A stretch of DNA of 64,000 nucleotides from NCBI GenBank assembly GCA_013365365.1, contig JABVXU010000188.1, positions 1 through 64,000 of the forward strand, read 5' to 3'. Position 1 is the stretch's first letter; every line of letters starts with the position of its first letter. This DNA is from Cruorifilaria tuberocauda (Eukaryota; Nematoda; Chromadorea; Rhabditida; Onchocercidae). Below the pieces are notes generated by a model. That model saw nothing but the letters and a program-made list of their open reading frames with translations, was not told the origin of the DNA and searched no databases. Below, one piece after another: positions 52,129-64,000 of the stretch. Made by a program: the position numbers and the translations under genes.

Positions 52129-55100
52129 ATGTCCGATAGTGAAGAAACTGGCGAAGAAACAGCAGAAGACATTGGTAATAGCTCCGGAAACGAAGATGAA
52201 CTAGAAGTGGAAACTGCAGCTGCGAGCAATTTAGAAGAAGAAATTTCGAGACACTTCAAATATTCAACATTATGCAAGTACTTAGATCGTATCCAGCAAA
52301 TTAAGTTCAAGAACAAGTTCGGCAAGGAGAGAGTATTAAAAGCATTAATGACAAAGTGGACAGCAGATGCTTCTAAATTTACAAATGAAGCCGTTAGCTT
52401 TTATCCTGTTTTGCGTATTATGGCTAATTCATTGGATCGGCGGAAATTCCGGATGAAATCGGTTAGTTTATAATGAAATTTAAGAAAAAGAAGTTATTCA
52501 TGATGTATTATGTAAAAATTTTGAGCACATTGGTATTATTAAAACTTTATTTCCTGAGATAAGTTAGAAAATGCTATCTAAAATGCAATGAATCTACTAA
52601 TTTCATCTAGTGAATTTTTCAGAAACGAGTTATATCGAAAGTATGCCAAGTATTGTTTCTTCCTCCAAAGACGAAAAAGGAATTATTTCAGATAGATAAC
52701 AAGGCAAGTATATTTAATTATGCCATTTGCTTTTTATTCTCTTCATTTTTTACTGATTAAATAGCTTTGGATTTCTCTTTAGACATAATAATCTATTAAA
52801 ATTTTACACTATAAAGTGTATTCCATATAATTACATCATAGTTTGCATCTATGTAACTGTAAACAGCTGTATGTAGTGCAGTCTGTGATATATAACAGCA
52901 AAAGTAGCTTCTATGTTCTTGCTATAACATAACAAACTAATTCCTCAAATATGATAAAGCTCATTTATTGACTGAATATCATTTATTTATTCGACCATCA
53001 TCATTTTAATGTAGTCGTCAAAATCTGGAATAATGATCAGTTAATTTAGTATTATTGCATGAGAAATGTATTTTAGTGAAATTTATTAGAAGTATTAAAG
53101 AAAGAAATCAGCCATAAATCATTTGCAGAGTGCGAACCAGTCGATCATGAAACTAGCGGAAGAAGTTTCAATGCGAAATCCAACTATTGCCAAACGTGAG
53201 CTGTCTCTTTTCGATATAAATGATTCACTGAGCAAAATAACAGAAAGAGAAATAGGTAAGCATTCATTTTTTCAATCTAGTCATAAATAAGTTCAGAATT
53301 GTTCTTAAGTTTACTTTAATAAATTTTTAAGTTGCATATTTGCAGGTAATGAAGAACTAGAAAAGCTTTTAAAAGCCTGCGGAACAGTACGTGAAGTCTA
53401 CTGGCTTTTGCAAGTATTGGTTCGTAAGATTGAAGTAAGTTATTATGAATACATTATGTAGTCTCATCCTCATCTACTTCCACCGTGAAAAAGAAAAAAA
53501 ATCAGTGAAAGGAATCTGTTTTAACTGTACAATCCCAGGAATAACTCAAAAACCACTGAATTAGCGCAGTCATAAGCTTTTCGCTGAATTATACATATGT
53601 TTCAAAACACAACATAGATAATATAATACCGTAGACAACATTTCCGTATAACGAAGATGCGTTTCAGCGCTCCTTAAAGGTAACATCCGCAAGTTTAATA
53701 AGCTGGATACATCCGAACGGCGCTGCATTATATCAATCTGGTGTCAGTTTACGGGAAATATGCAATCTTGCTGTGGAAGGTAAAATGACAGACAATTCGA
53801 GCATGCTTTTCCGCCGTTTTGAACCAATGTTATTATCACGAATCAGAAACGGTACTGGAGATGTTTACAATAAAGTAATTACTTCAATCATATATTCATT
53901 CGCAGTTATATAAAGTTGTAGTAATAGTGGTGAAAATTCTATCTGAAGAATAAGACTGCTTTGCTTATAAGTAAACCCATTCGCTAAAGCAAATGATTTG
54001 GGTATAGCTTAATTTGAATTTGAGCTGGTTCATTTCTGTGGCCAAGAATTTTATGTCGAATTAAAATATGACGGTGAACATTTCTTGCTGCACAGAGGAC
54101 CAACTTGCGAAATGAGATATTACTCGCGAGTTCAGAATGACTTTACCAATACTATTGCACCGATACTGGATCATAGAATCAATCCATATTTTGCACCTTC
54201 TGTTGAAAGCTGTATATTAGACACTGAATTACTGCTTTGGGATACGATTGACGAAAAATTTGGTTAGTTGTTTTCCTAATGTTGAAACGAATGCTTTCCA
54301 TTTTGCTGCATAGAATGCAGTCTCCCAAAGTGTTTCAGATCGTATCATTCATTCTTATTTAATAGAAAAATCGAGATTATTTTTAATTTCTAATCAAAAA
54401 ATGTATATCCACTGCTGTTAATTCCTCATTATCTTCCCAACTTTTTTCTACTTTTTGAAATTTCAATCACATCAACACTGCTAAGTTTTTAATACGTAGA
54501 ATATTTTTCTTATAGTTGGTCACAATGCGCAGGCATCAGATGGTCGTATTTATGATGTGAAAGCTCTGAGAACAGACGGTGCAGTAGAACCAAGTGTTGC
54601 AGTATTTGATATTTTATTTTTGAATGGAAAATCATTAATAGATGTTCCGCTGAGCGAAAGGCTTGCTCTTCTTCAAAGTGGGAATGTTTTGCAAAAGCAA
54701 GACAAGACAAAAATATTCGTGTCAAAGTTCACCACTGTCAAAACGAGGTTAATTTTTCCTTTCGTGTTTAGAGTTATTTAATACAGAGTCATATGAAAAG
54801 CATTAGAAAAAAAGACGGAAAACTAATTAAATTCAAACGTAAGGTAGGCTGCGAATTATGCCCGAAGAAGGTTAAGGATTAATAGTAAAGAGTAAGTCAC
54901 AAACACAAAGGAGCAATTTTATTATGACTGAACAGTAAGTTTAGATAATATGAAGTTTCTGAAAATTTTTAGGTAATAGTTATATTTTATTCCTACCAAG
55001 GTCGACACGAACAGTTACAAGATCTAATTTTTTATTGATATTTTATCTAAAAAAATATTCTATGTTCACTTTTGCAGAGAAGAATTTACTTCGGTATATC

Positions 55101-57563
55101 AGGAAGCTGTAATAAATGGTCAAGAGGGTATTGTGGCAAAGAAAATGGATTCGATCTATAAAATGGGTATGCGTCAGATGGGAAATGGTTGGTTTAAGGT
55201 ATTTATTTGTTCAAAAGTATATTCTTGTGATCTCTTTTTATGTGTTCCATTTTTTCAAAAGCAGTTTCATTTTTTTGCTAAGCAGAATTATGCACATTTT
55301 TTCCGAGTGATGACTTCTATGAATAAATTATATGTACTTTAGGTAAAACCATTCCACTTGGGCAATGAAACACTGGATCTTGCAATTGTTGGTGTCGATC
55401 TTGGTAGGAACAATAAAATCAGTAATTACTGTGTGGCTACGCTTAGAGGTTCTATTGTGTTATTTTTTCTTGACAAGATATCTTTGTCGCTAATGAATCA
55501 TTTAAATTTTGAATTTCAGTTATCTGATTTTATGATTTTGTTTTTTAGATGGCAAATTTTTTATGGTGGGCAAAGTAGGAACAGGATTAGACGACACGAC
55601 ACGTGCATTTATTAAAAATCGCTTAACTCGAGATCATGGATTCTTTAAAAGTGATAAGATTCCAAGTTGGATTCATGAAGATTATACATCAAACGATTTA
55701 CCAAGTCATTTTGTAAAAAAGGACAACATGCAAGTTGTTGAGGTATTTTTTAACAAGACAAAAGCAAGCAATTAGGACATCTTCAAATTATTTCAGACCA
55801 GATTTTAATTTGATCTTCAAAATTTATTCTAGATTCGAGCTAAAGGATTAAGAAACGGTAGATTGTATGCTCCGACTTTGAAGACATATCGAGATGATAA
55901 ATATGTAAAAGATATCGACCAGTACCAGGCATTTTTAGACTTCGATAAGGTCAGTATTAACTTTTCGTGTTGCTTAGAAATTTTTTTTTTAAATATGCTA
56001 GTTTTAATCACCGATATTACTTGAATTGCGAAGTATTATTTTTTTAGAATTTACGTCTGGATAGTATAAAAAATGCTCAAAATGTATTAGATTCAAAGAG
56101 GCGAGCGACAAATGTGCATGTGCTTGATCAATATCAAATTAAGAAAGCACGTATTAATGAAATAAATCAAGATCTGAAAGGAAAACAAATTTGTATCATA
56201 AGAGGCACCTCTAATGTAACTACTCAGGACTTGCAAGAAATCGTTATTTCTTTTGGTGGAATTCCGGTCGCCAATCCAGGTTTTATTCATTTTTTTGCCG
56301 TATATATATTCTAAACTTGTTGTTGTTTATGGCTTCATTCATGAATTACAAAAAGTAGTAATTTCCTCTGGATTGTGTTAAGGTTCAAAAACATTTTTTG
56401 TTGTTACTGGAGAGCCCAAACATGTGAAATCAAAGTCGATTATTAGAAGTAACAAGTATAATGTAGTCAGCGCAGATTGGCTTATAAAATGCAAAAATTT
56501 GCGCAAAGTCATACCTATGTAAGTCTTTTAATTTGTAGAACATTTTACTAAAAATTGGAAGAAAGGATTTTTTGGATAAATGCATTCTTCATCGTTTACT
56601 TATGCGAGATTATAATTATATATATTTCTCATTCCTTTCCATTCTTGTTTGACATACTTTTGTGATATAGTAACATTATTAAATGGAAAGCTGAATCTCA
56701 TCTCTGGTTCCGTTTTATAAAATTTCATTATATCGCTTATAATATCAATAAAAATTGAAAACTTCTCATCTGCCATTTTTTTACTGTTTTAGAACGGATA
56801 AGGAAGCTGTTCACGTTGTTGATGATAATCTTTATTCGTTATTTGGAGATGAGAGAGAATTGGAAAAAGATGACAGAGAATCCACTTCGAGCTCTACTCG
56901 ATGTACAGTTGCAAGTATCAGTGCTTTGCTTGACAAGATAAAAGTACCTAAGGTAAGTTATTTTTCAGCTGTGCTTTCAAACATGAATTTGTCGATTTTG
57001 TCACTCTATCTCATACTGTTTTGCATTTTAAAAAAGAACTGATTTTCTACAGTTCAAATTTTTTAGCGGAAGAAACCATTAGCTGCTGAGGAAGCACTAA
57101 GAAAACAGTTATTAAAAGGTGAAAAATTTGATCGATTTTATGGTCAAACGTTTTATTTACATGATGGCTTGACGAAAATCGAAAAAATGTACGCTCAAAT
57201 TTTATTGCGAATGCATGGCGCCGATTTGAGTACAAAGCAAAACAGTGCTGTTGTTACTCATGCTGTAGTCCCTGATAGGTATAATCTTGTCTTATAAAAA
57301 ATAGTCAAGTCAAGTTTTCGTAAAAGTTTTTTTACTTAGAGTTTTTTTTATAAAGTTTTACTTCATTATGTAAATGGTTCAATATCCGGAACTGAATTGT
57401 AAATTTTTGTTCACTTACATGAACATTATAATATTTTTGCTGCATGATGTCACTTTGCAATTGAAAGAAAACATTTTTCAGGACAATAATGTATGATAAT
57501 CTGCAAAAAAAAGTGACTATCGTTGACATCCGTTGGTTGGAAAACACGCTTGATATTCAATAA
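52129..57563 (+). CDS. lig-4: DNA ligase IV (NHEJ ligase)
   Basis: Sixteen exons join in phase: 52129-52461, 52623-52703, 53129-53255, 53346-53434, 53668-53851, 54047-54262, 54516-54747, 55078-55198, 55343-55448, 55549-55742, 55833-55949, 56048-56279, 56383-56518, 56793-56952, 57067-57278 and 57482-57563. They total 2,622 nt, 873 aa; family members are about 910. After an acidic start, the DNA-binding domain begins at STLCKYLDRIQQIK. FEPMLLSRI precedes nucleotidyl-transfer motif I, VELKYDGEH, whose Lys is the AMP acceptor. Motif III is ILDTELLLW, then FDILFLNG, motif IV EGIVAKK, motif V WFKVKP and the OB fold. Two BRCT repeats end the protein (SADWLIKC in the first, VDIRWLEN in the second), flanking the region that binds XRCC4 in other animals. 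It seals breaks in non-homologous end joining. Oddities: motif I ends His, not Arg; motif III has Thr for Gly; intron 2 has an AAG/GCAAGT donor. Confidence 0.96.
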
Positions 57564-58583
57564 TATCTCAAATTTAGAAATCCATTCTGTACTCGTTTCA
57601 GTTTTTATTCACTAAACGGTTTCATATTTTCAATATCGATCATTTAGTATTTTTTTTATAATTTTTTTAAACTTGTGGCTGATTTACTTGGCATGAGTGA
57701 TTCTAACTCCTATATTGTACATGTTTGAATCCACTACATTCCACAATTTTTATTGAATTATTTAAATCTATTCCTTTTTTAAATTCATTTGTCGACCCTT
57801 TAATTGTCCAAATTTTCATTTCGGGTACCAACTTTCCATTTTATTTTTTTCGTGTGAAAAAGTATAAACTAAAGAACTGTTGCGAGTATTAGTGATTGCT
57901 TCTTCTGTGCCATACGTCGCACGGTATTAAATTTTAAACTTTCTTTGTGTTGGGAAACAAAGATAAGCTTTTTTTCAAAGCCAACTGATTCTTCGTTTTT
58001 TAAAGAAATATCTCTTCTGAGAAAGAATTGATCAAACCCTATCTTTTTCTTTTCGCAGAGAATATTTCGATTAATAGTTCCCCCGTCATCAAGTCTTAGA
58101 TATTTTATATAGAAAAAATAATCATATTTGATCTCTTTGGTTTAAATTTAAGAAAAATCATCCCGGCCATACTCGTCGAGGATTAGATTGTCAACACGGC
58201 TAACTTTTAAGTTCATTATTGTCAAATCATCAGTACTTCAAGTGCTGATAGGTTCTTTGCTTTTAGAGTTTTAGATAAACTTTTTGTTCAATATTCTGTT
58301 CCTCATGAACTTCTCACCTTCATTTCTTCATCTTTTAACTCATTTAGAAATATTTCCCAATTCTTTCCTCTTATCTTCATAAAGCAGCAAGGATTTTATA
58401 ATGGCCTAAAATTAGCCCGGACTAAGCTTTCATCTTTCTAACTCTTCCAATCTATTCTTTGTGATTTGTTCACAAGTATAAAGCTCATTACCCATTTAAT
58501 GGCTACGCCCATTGCTATATTATAATTGGTTTCCACCAAATGATACAGTATCCCGAAAAGAAGAATTGGCTGGTGGTGTAAAC

Positions 58584-58610
58584 GATGATGATGATGATGA
58601 TGATGATGAT
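58584..58610. repeat. GAT trinucleotide repeat, nine units
   Basis: Nine GAT units followed by gttgat. On the plus strand it encodes poly-Asp and on the minus strand poly-His; both open frames here owe their length to the repeat. Confidence 0.9.
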
Positions 58611-58720
58611 GTTGATTTTTCATCTTGTCCTGATATCGATTTGACTGGAAAACTACATGGTAGCTGCAGATCATCATTGATTTCATACACTCTCATCTGC
58701 TACCTCTCTTCTCTGCAGAA

Positions 58721-58969
58721 ATGTCTCAGAGAGAGAGAGAGAGAGGTACTAGAGCGAAATATATTTTTCTGTTGTTTATTATTTTTTCTGTTGCATTACA
58801 AGAAGCTAAAGCAAAACAAGTTCATTTTGCAACAAAAGAAAAAGCAGCAACTCTCTTGTCACTTCAAAATATAAGCAAAAACCAACAATATTATGAGAGC
58901 ATTAAACAAACTGAAATCTATTCTCTTCAACTGTGTTTCATTGAAATTTTCCATAGTTCCTATAATTAA
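58721..58969 (+). CDS. weak candidate small secreted protein
   Basis: An 82-aa frame starts 2 nt after a strong acceptor (ttctctgcag). It reads MSQRERERGTRAKYIFLLFI, then IFSVALQEAKAKQVHF, so a short basic start is followed by a signal-peptide-like span. The preceding poly-Asp segment (about 58549-58659, ending at a gtagct donor) joins in the correct phase, so this may instead be the last exon of a longer gene. Against it: the N-terminus is a GA-repeat translation, no cysteine pattern or family is recognisable, and no 5' exon was found. Confidence 0.2.
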   Translation: MSQRERERGTRAKYIFLLFIIFSVALQEAKAKQVHFATKEKAATLLSLQNISKNQQYYESIKQTEIYSLQLCFIEIFHSSYN

Positions 58970-61827
58970 CAACTTCTAGCATTATCGTACATAATAAACA
59001 TATATTTGTACAGTACAAAATCTGAAGTTGCTAATTCAACGTCTTTCTATTTTCATTTCCCCTCATTATTACTTTTTAAATAAACTGTCAAATATGGTCA
59101 AATTGGAAGTTGAAACAGGCGATAGACAGTAATTGAAAACTGATTAGAATAATATATAATGAAGTGATAAATATGGTAAATAGTTTTATTGAATTTAAAA
59201 TTCTTCCATAATCATCCTCTCAAGTTATTGGATGAGAGCTAAATACATCTCAGTTATCTTAAAATTGATCCTCAAATTCCTTTTGAAAGATTTGATACGA
59301 AAATAGATTTCAGTTTTAATCAATCAAGGTGACAAATACAAGACGAAAAAAAAAAGTAAGGAGAAAAAAAAAGAACAGACATATAAAGCATCTACGCATC
59401 AAAATAAGTACTCGTTAATTAGATAAACTGATATCCGCGGAAAATATCTTCTTGTCTTAAATTTAAAAAATAAAAAAAAATGAAACAACGCAGAAATTTT
59501 ATTACCATATATTTCAAATAGAATGTTTTCTTTTTGAAAGCAAAATTATTCTAGAAATGGTAAAATGGAAACTTTTTGAATAATGAATAAAACATTTGTT
59601 AATAGTGCGACAAAATAAGGCCAGAATTGACAATGCCTTATGTTCATTCAATGATAGCCAATAGGTGGTGACCTTTAAGTGATCTTATACATCATTTAAA
59701 TTTTCATGGTAAAGCATTACATTTACATGCATCTAATCATTTAGCTCTTTCATTGAATTCAAAACTTTAAGCTTAGAAGGGTTGAATAAGATTCATCGAT
59801 TTATGTAGCAATATTTGAAAATAACCTTTAACCTGAAATCTTTCACCTATTCTATTCATATGTAAAAGAGTGATAGATGTGAAGATTAAATTATTTCTAA
59901 AATTTCAGTTTAAAAATAACATTCGATTGTGTTTGTAAGAGAAGACATTCAAAATTAAAATTACTATGTATGATAATTTTCAAATGAAATAATAATGATG
60001 AAGAAATGAGAAATGAACAAAATAAGGAAGATAAACGACGATTGAAAACCCTTTGAAATAAACCCTGTGGATGATTACTTGAAACAGAGTAGTAATTAAC
60101 ATATTTTTCATTAACATACACAACAATAATACAATTTTCACCTTGTCTAATTAAAATGAAAAGAAAAGAGGAAAGTAAATTTTAGAACACCTTGTTTTAT
60201 GTATAGATATATATATATACCTTGCACAAAATAGATAAAAATGATAAAACAACAGCTGATTACAATGATAAGAGAGTGGGATTGAAGAAATGCAATTCAT
60301 ACCTTGTATAAACGAAAGAGTACAAATGACCCTGTTTACTTCTAATAGATACTTATTTTCACTAATTAATTCATTAATTAATTACATTCATTTATTCATT
60401 CATCAAATAATTTATAAGTTATTTAAAGTGAATCAATAACACTTAATATTGGGATAATAATGTATCGTTTTCATTTTACTTGCATATAAACAAGTGAACT
60501 AGGCCAAGCTAAGCTTAAGCTAAGAAAGTTTGCGTCATTATCGCTCATGTTCTCTTCTTTCATCCTATTACGGCTGTTTATTTCAAATATTTCATTTCTA
60601 TACAAAACCCGGAAAATCAACCTGTTAACAATCACATCAAATATCACCATCTCATCTTTGACGCAAACATACTTTCTTTTCCTCAAAAAAGCGCAAATCT
60701 AATAATAACTGTAAAAGTATACACGTACATACGCTTACATACACTCACGTACACGGGAAAACGAGTAAAGGAGGCGAAAGTATTAATCGAACTAATTTAC
60801 GCCAAAATTATTATTTTACCTAGTATTCGTCAATCTTAAGATAAAACTTCCTGCACTTTTCACTATTAGTGCAAATCCTTCTTTTTTTTCTTTTCTTGCT
60901 GTTTAGTAAAATTAATGAAATTCTGAAACTGGTAATGATCGTAACTTCGGCACAAATTAGTAACAAAGTGTAATCTAATCTTTTTCTTTCATTCTTCATT
61001 CTTCAGAAAAAAAAAAAACGTACTATTGGAAATTACACATAAAAAATTTGTAAATTTTTCCTGGTTAAAATTTAAAATCTTACAAATAATTTTTATATAA
61101 TTTATCCTTATCTAGTAATGAAGAAAGAAAATAGAATTTACCATGCTCCAGTTTAAAACCATGATTATTTGCAACTTTTTTTTTTCATTGGAAAATTTAC
61201 ATCTTAAAATTCTATTCCAATAATTTCATCAAAATATAGCATTACAGTCAATTACGGAAGCGAAGGTATCATTCATTCATTTCAAATAATGAATTAATTA
61301 GATAGTTTCAAAACAAAAAAAAAAGTAAAATTTGAAATTACTCGATTTCAATATTAATTTAATTCTTAATATTAATGTAAGCTTCAATATAAACTAATAT
61401 TGGTTATATTAGTTTAAAACTTCCATTTCATATTCCGTAATTTATTGCAATATATTTGTCAAGATATTGAAGTATGCCTGATTTATTATAGTGATTACAC
61501 GAATTTAATAAAAAAAAATTTTTTTAAGAAAATTCAAATTCAAAATTTATTTTTGAATTGAAACTGATCGACGCAATCAGTTTTTTTTTTTTCATTAATA
61601 ATATAACTATAGGTTAAAATCTAACAGTAATGGTACCATTGCATATATTTATCTATAAATTTAGGCCTTCAGAATCAATTTTTACATGAAAATTTCTTTT
61701 GAATTTAAAACTTCTCAAATTTTAAAACATTTAATACCATATGCAAATTTCCTGTATTAACATATGGCCTTGAGCTTAATTGATAATTAGTAATCCGTAG
61801 CTTTGAGCTTAACGGTTTTTTATACAT

Positions 61828-62720
61828 TCATGTATAATTATTGGTAAGAAGAAAATTACGTGGATTGAAACTGGCCAAATGATGGAAGGAAAGAGCACCA
61901 GCCGGAAATGGTACTGTTGGAGTTGGCTTATCCTTATTCTCCTTCTTATGCTTCATACGACGATTCTGGAACCAAATTTTAACCTGAAATAAAAAATATC
62001 TGAGGATAGAGAGGAACAGAGAGAAAAAAACAGTGAAAAATTTCGATGAAGAAATAAAATCGACGTAAGAATCTTTTTTAAAAGAATCTTAATAATCCTA
62101 AAATCATTTTATTCCTGAAATTTCCTCTTTCTTTGTTTCCATTTTTATCGCCTCATGGAAAATTTTCAAACAATTATCCGATTATTTTTCTTTGCTTTTA
62201 TTTTAACTTATCAAATTAACAATAAATTATAGAAATTCGCAAAAGAAAAGGAATTACAAAACAAATTATCGATTCCAATGAAATTTAAATAATTTAAAAT
62301 CATTATAAATGAAGATTATAAGCGAAATGGATAGAATGAATGCTTGTAAAATCGATTAAATTCAAATAATTTAATTTTACATTTAATTTAAAAAGTTTGT
62401 TGAATTTATAAAATCAGACAAAATGGCTAAATGTTGTGAACAAACTATAAGGTCAACATGTAAATATCTTTAAAGTTTTAACTAAATATATTTATTGATT
62501 CCTGATTGAAATTAGAATTAAAAGTACGAGTAAAAGTATGAATGATCACTTTAAAGAGGAATGATCCAACTAACTTGTCGTTCGGTTAGCATTAGCGAAT
62601 GAGCTATTTCGATGCGCCTCTTTCGGGTCAAATACTTGTTGAAATGAAATTCTTTCTCCAATTCCAGTACTTGATTCCTAGTATAAGCTGTTCGTTGACG
62701 TTTTTCACCTCGATTTGAAC
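61828..62720 (-). CDS. lin-39: Hox protein LIN-39 (Dfd/Scr class), 3' two exons
   Basis: Two exons, 62720-62575 and 61983-61828, join in phase. They encode nearly the whole homeodomain and C-terminus: [61 protein letters not shown]. The recognition helix has Gln50 and Asn51 (WFQN), and the [13 protein letters not shown] core marks the anterior/central Hox class. The unusual [11 protein letters not shown] after helix 3 matches nematode LIN-39, a regulator of mid-body and vulval cell fates. The intron lies between homeodomain residues 44 and 45. The tail ([20 protein letters not shown]) ends NNYT-stop. The exon containing the YPWM hexapeptide and start codon must lie upstream at higher coordinates; it was not found before 64000, so the gene is truncated by the window edge. 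Binds DNA in the nucleus, normally with PBC/Exd cofactors. Confidence 0.94.
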
Positions 62721-64000
62721 CTATACTTTAAAATATTTTATTTCTTTTTTTCTAAATTAACAGTTAAAAAACTTTAAAAAAGTAACACCATCTTCGTTAT
62801 AACAAAAATTCTACAACAATAATTCACAGTTGTAGAAATTCTCATTTGATAAATTTAAAGTATAAATTGATAATAATTTCAATCATTCAAACTATTTATT
62901 TCATTTTTATTTTATCACTTACTTTATTACTTATTTTATAAGTATCTATCCGCACTTACTACTTATTATAATTATTATCGACTGTTATTTTTTCTGCCAT
63001 TATTTATTATTATTATTATTATTATTATTTATTGCATCATTAATTATCATTATTGTTTATTGCTATTGCTTTTACCACTTGAATTGCTAATCATTAATGT
63101 TTATCGCTATTATTATCATTTATTTTCATCATTGATTGCTATTTATTATTAGATCATTTATTTTTGGCTCAATTTTCCTATAAATTCTATCGCATATAAA
63201 ATTGATTAAATCCAATCATATTTCATTTCACTAAACCTAAAATAATTTCAAATAAGATAAAGAGAAATTTATCTCAAAACAAATTGCAATAAACTATTAT
63301 TTCATTTGAATGGCTGTTTATACTAAATTTGAAATGAAATATTATGAGTGAAATTTTCTCAGTTAAAATTTATGAAATATTACGTAATGGAAAAATTGAA
63401 CAAATTAAAAGCTGAAAAATGAAATAAACACTTTCTCATATCATGAAAGTAATAATTCATGAAGCGCAAACAATTGTTTGCTATCCATTACACATTAAAT
63501 TTCAATTCTCTTCATCCACAGATACACCGGTTCAATTCGTGGTAATAAATTATGATTTGCCTCTTTTTGCAGAGGAGCAGCAGAAACCTTACCACCTCCT
63601 TCATCCTCCTCCAAATTTCCCTCTTCCCTTCTAATTCATCCATTTCTCCCCGATTCCTATCACTGATATCTGTTGTCCGTCCAACAAATACATATTTTAT
63701 CTTATGGTTGATCTTAGAAGAGAAGAAGCTCTCTATTCAAATTTATTACCCACTGTTCAACGCATACACACACAAACTATCATTTTCACTACTATCAATA
63801 TTCTCTTCTCTTCCCCTCAAAATTTCAGATCTCGAACTTAAAATTTATTGCACGACCAAATTTACTCCATAAATTACAGAATGCCTTATTTCGCAACAAA
63901 TATTTATTAAATTTCTTGAAATTTTCTTCTCTTTCTTTGAAAAATTTCCAAACGAATAGCTTCAAATACTTTACTTTATTTTGATAGCTTTTTTTTTTTC
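62721..64000 (-). other. probable lin-39 intron, no exon seen
   Basis: AT-rich DNA upstream of the homeodomain exon on the minus strand. That exon begins in phase 1 after a tatag acceptor, so an upstream coding exon is required, but none is visible here. A TTA repeat lies at 63001-63033. Plus-strand frames near 63.4-63.9 kb have no support. Large first introns of Hox genes often carry enhancers, but no site is identified. Confidence 0.5.
63001..63033. repeat. TTA trinucleotide repeat
   Basis: Imperfect (TTA)n of about ten units within the presumed lin-39 intron. Confidence 0.85.

Larger units (their letters stand above)
57564..61827. other. intergenic region between convergent lig-4 and lin-39
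   Basis: About 4.3 kb of AT-rich DNA that must hold both 3' UTRs. It contains a GAT repeat at 58584-58610 and one weak gene candidate at about 58.7 kb (separate entry). Poly-A/T runs are frequent from 59.3 to 61.6 kb. No other exon-like segment was found. Confidence 0.55.

Noticed and set aside
58438..58686. Minus-strand poly-His frame
   Set aside because: Reverse reading of the GAT repeat; no exon structure.
1..64000. tRNA, rRNA or spliced-leader RNA genes
   Set aside because: No T-arm/B-box motif, rRNA core or known nematode SL1 sequence was noticed by eye; a covariance-model scan would be needed to exclude them.

Overview
The window is AT-rich, intron-dense eukaryotic DNA from a nematode, most likely a clade III (filarial-type) worm. 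Introns are mostly 50-500 bp with short TTTCAG-type acceptors. Several genes have a trans-splice-like acceptor 4-7 nt before the ATG, and the gene set has clear nematode counterparts. The species cannot be fixed from sequence alone. I assigned exons by reading both strands and checking splice phase. Where I give exact exon ends, the phases add up unless I say otherwise.

Layout. 1-6146: non-coding DNA with a GA microsatellite and a 79-bp minisatellite. 6147-7374 (-): small protein with two membrane segments, unknown function. 8544-29323 (-): one very large gene, the ATR checkpoint kinase (nematode atl-1), with HEAT, FAT, PI3K-like kinase and FATC regions. 30604-31271 (+): small secreted G/N/Y-rich protein. 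33045-35197 (-): DUSP19-type dual-specificity phosphatase. 35198-38852: non-coding DNA with CT and CA microsatellites and a 26-bp-arm palindrome. 38853-39928 (+): small secreted Ig-like protein without cysteines in the Ig core. 40746-44718 (+): cysteine-rich, kringle-like single-pass membrane protein. 44719-46739: non-coding DNA with a long microRNA-like hairpin. 46740-50192 (-): LMBR1-family membrane protein. 50722-51921 (+): intronless RCC1L-type beta-propeller. 52129-57563 (+): complete 16-exon DNA ligase IV. 57564-61827: mostly non-coding. 61828-62720 (-): last two exons of the Hox gene lin-39; its 5' part lies beyond the window.

How the genes relate. ATR (replication stress and break signalling) and ligase IV (non-homologous end joining) are both DNA-damage genes but are far apart and probably independent. 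RCC1L and ligase IV are tandem with about 207 bp between them, so an operon is possible. LMBR1 and RCC1L diverge from a 529-bp gap that must hold both promoters. Adjacent lig-4 and lin-39 match the C. elegans arrangement (both on cosmid C07H6), so this is old microsynteny.

Most noteworthy: ligase IV has the nucleotidyl-transfer motif KYDGEH where KxDGxR is expected. The final His is the residue found in the human LIG4-syndrome allele R278H. Other points are two GC-AG introns, the long hairpin at 45.7 kb, the kringle-like receptor, and the cysteine-free Ig-like secreted protein.
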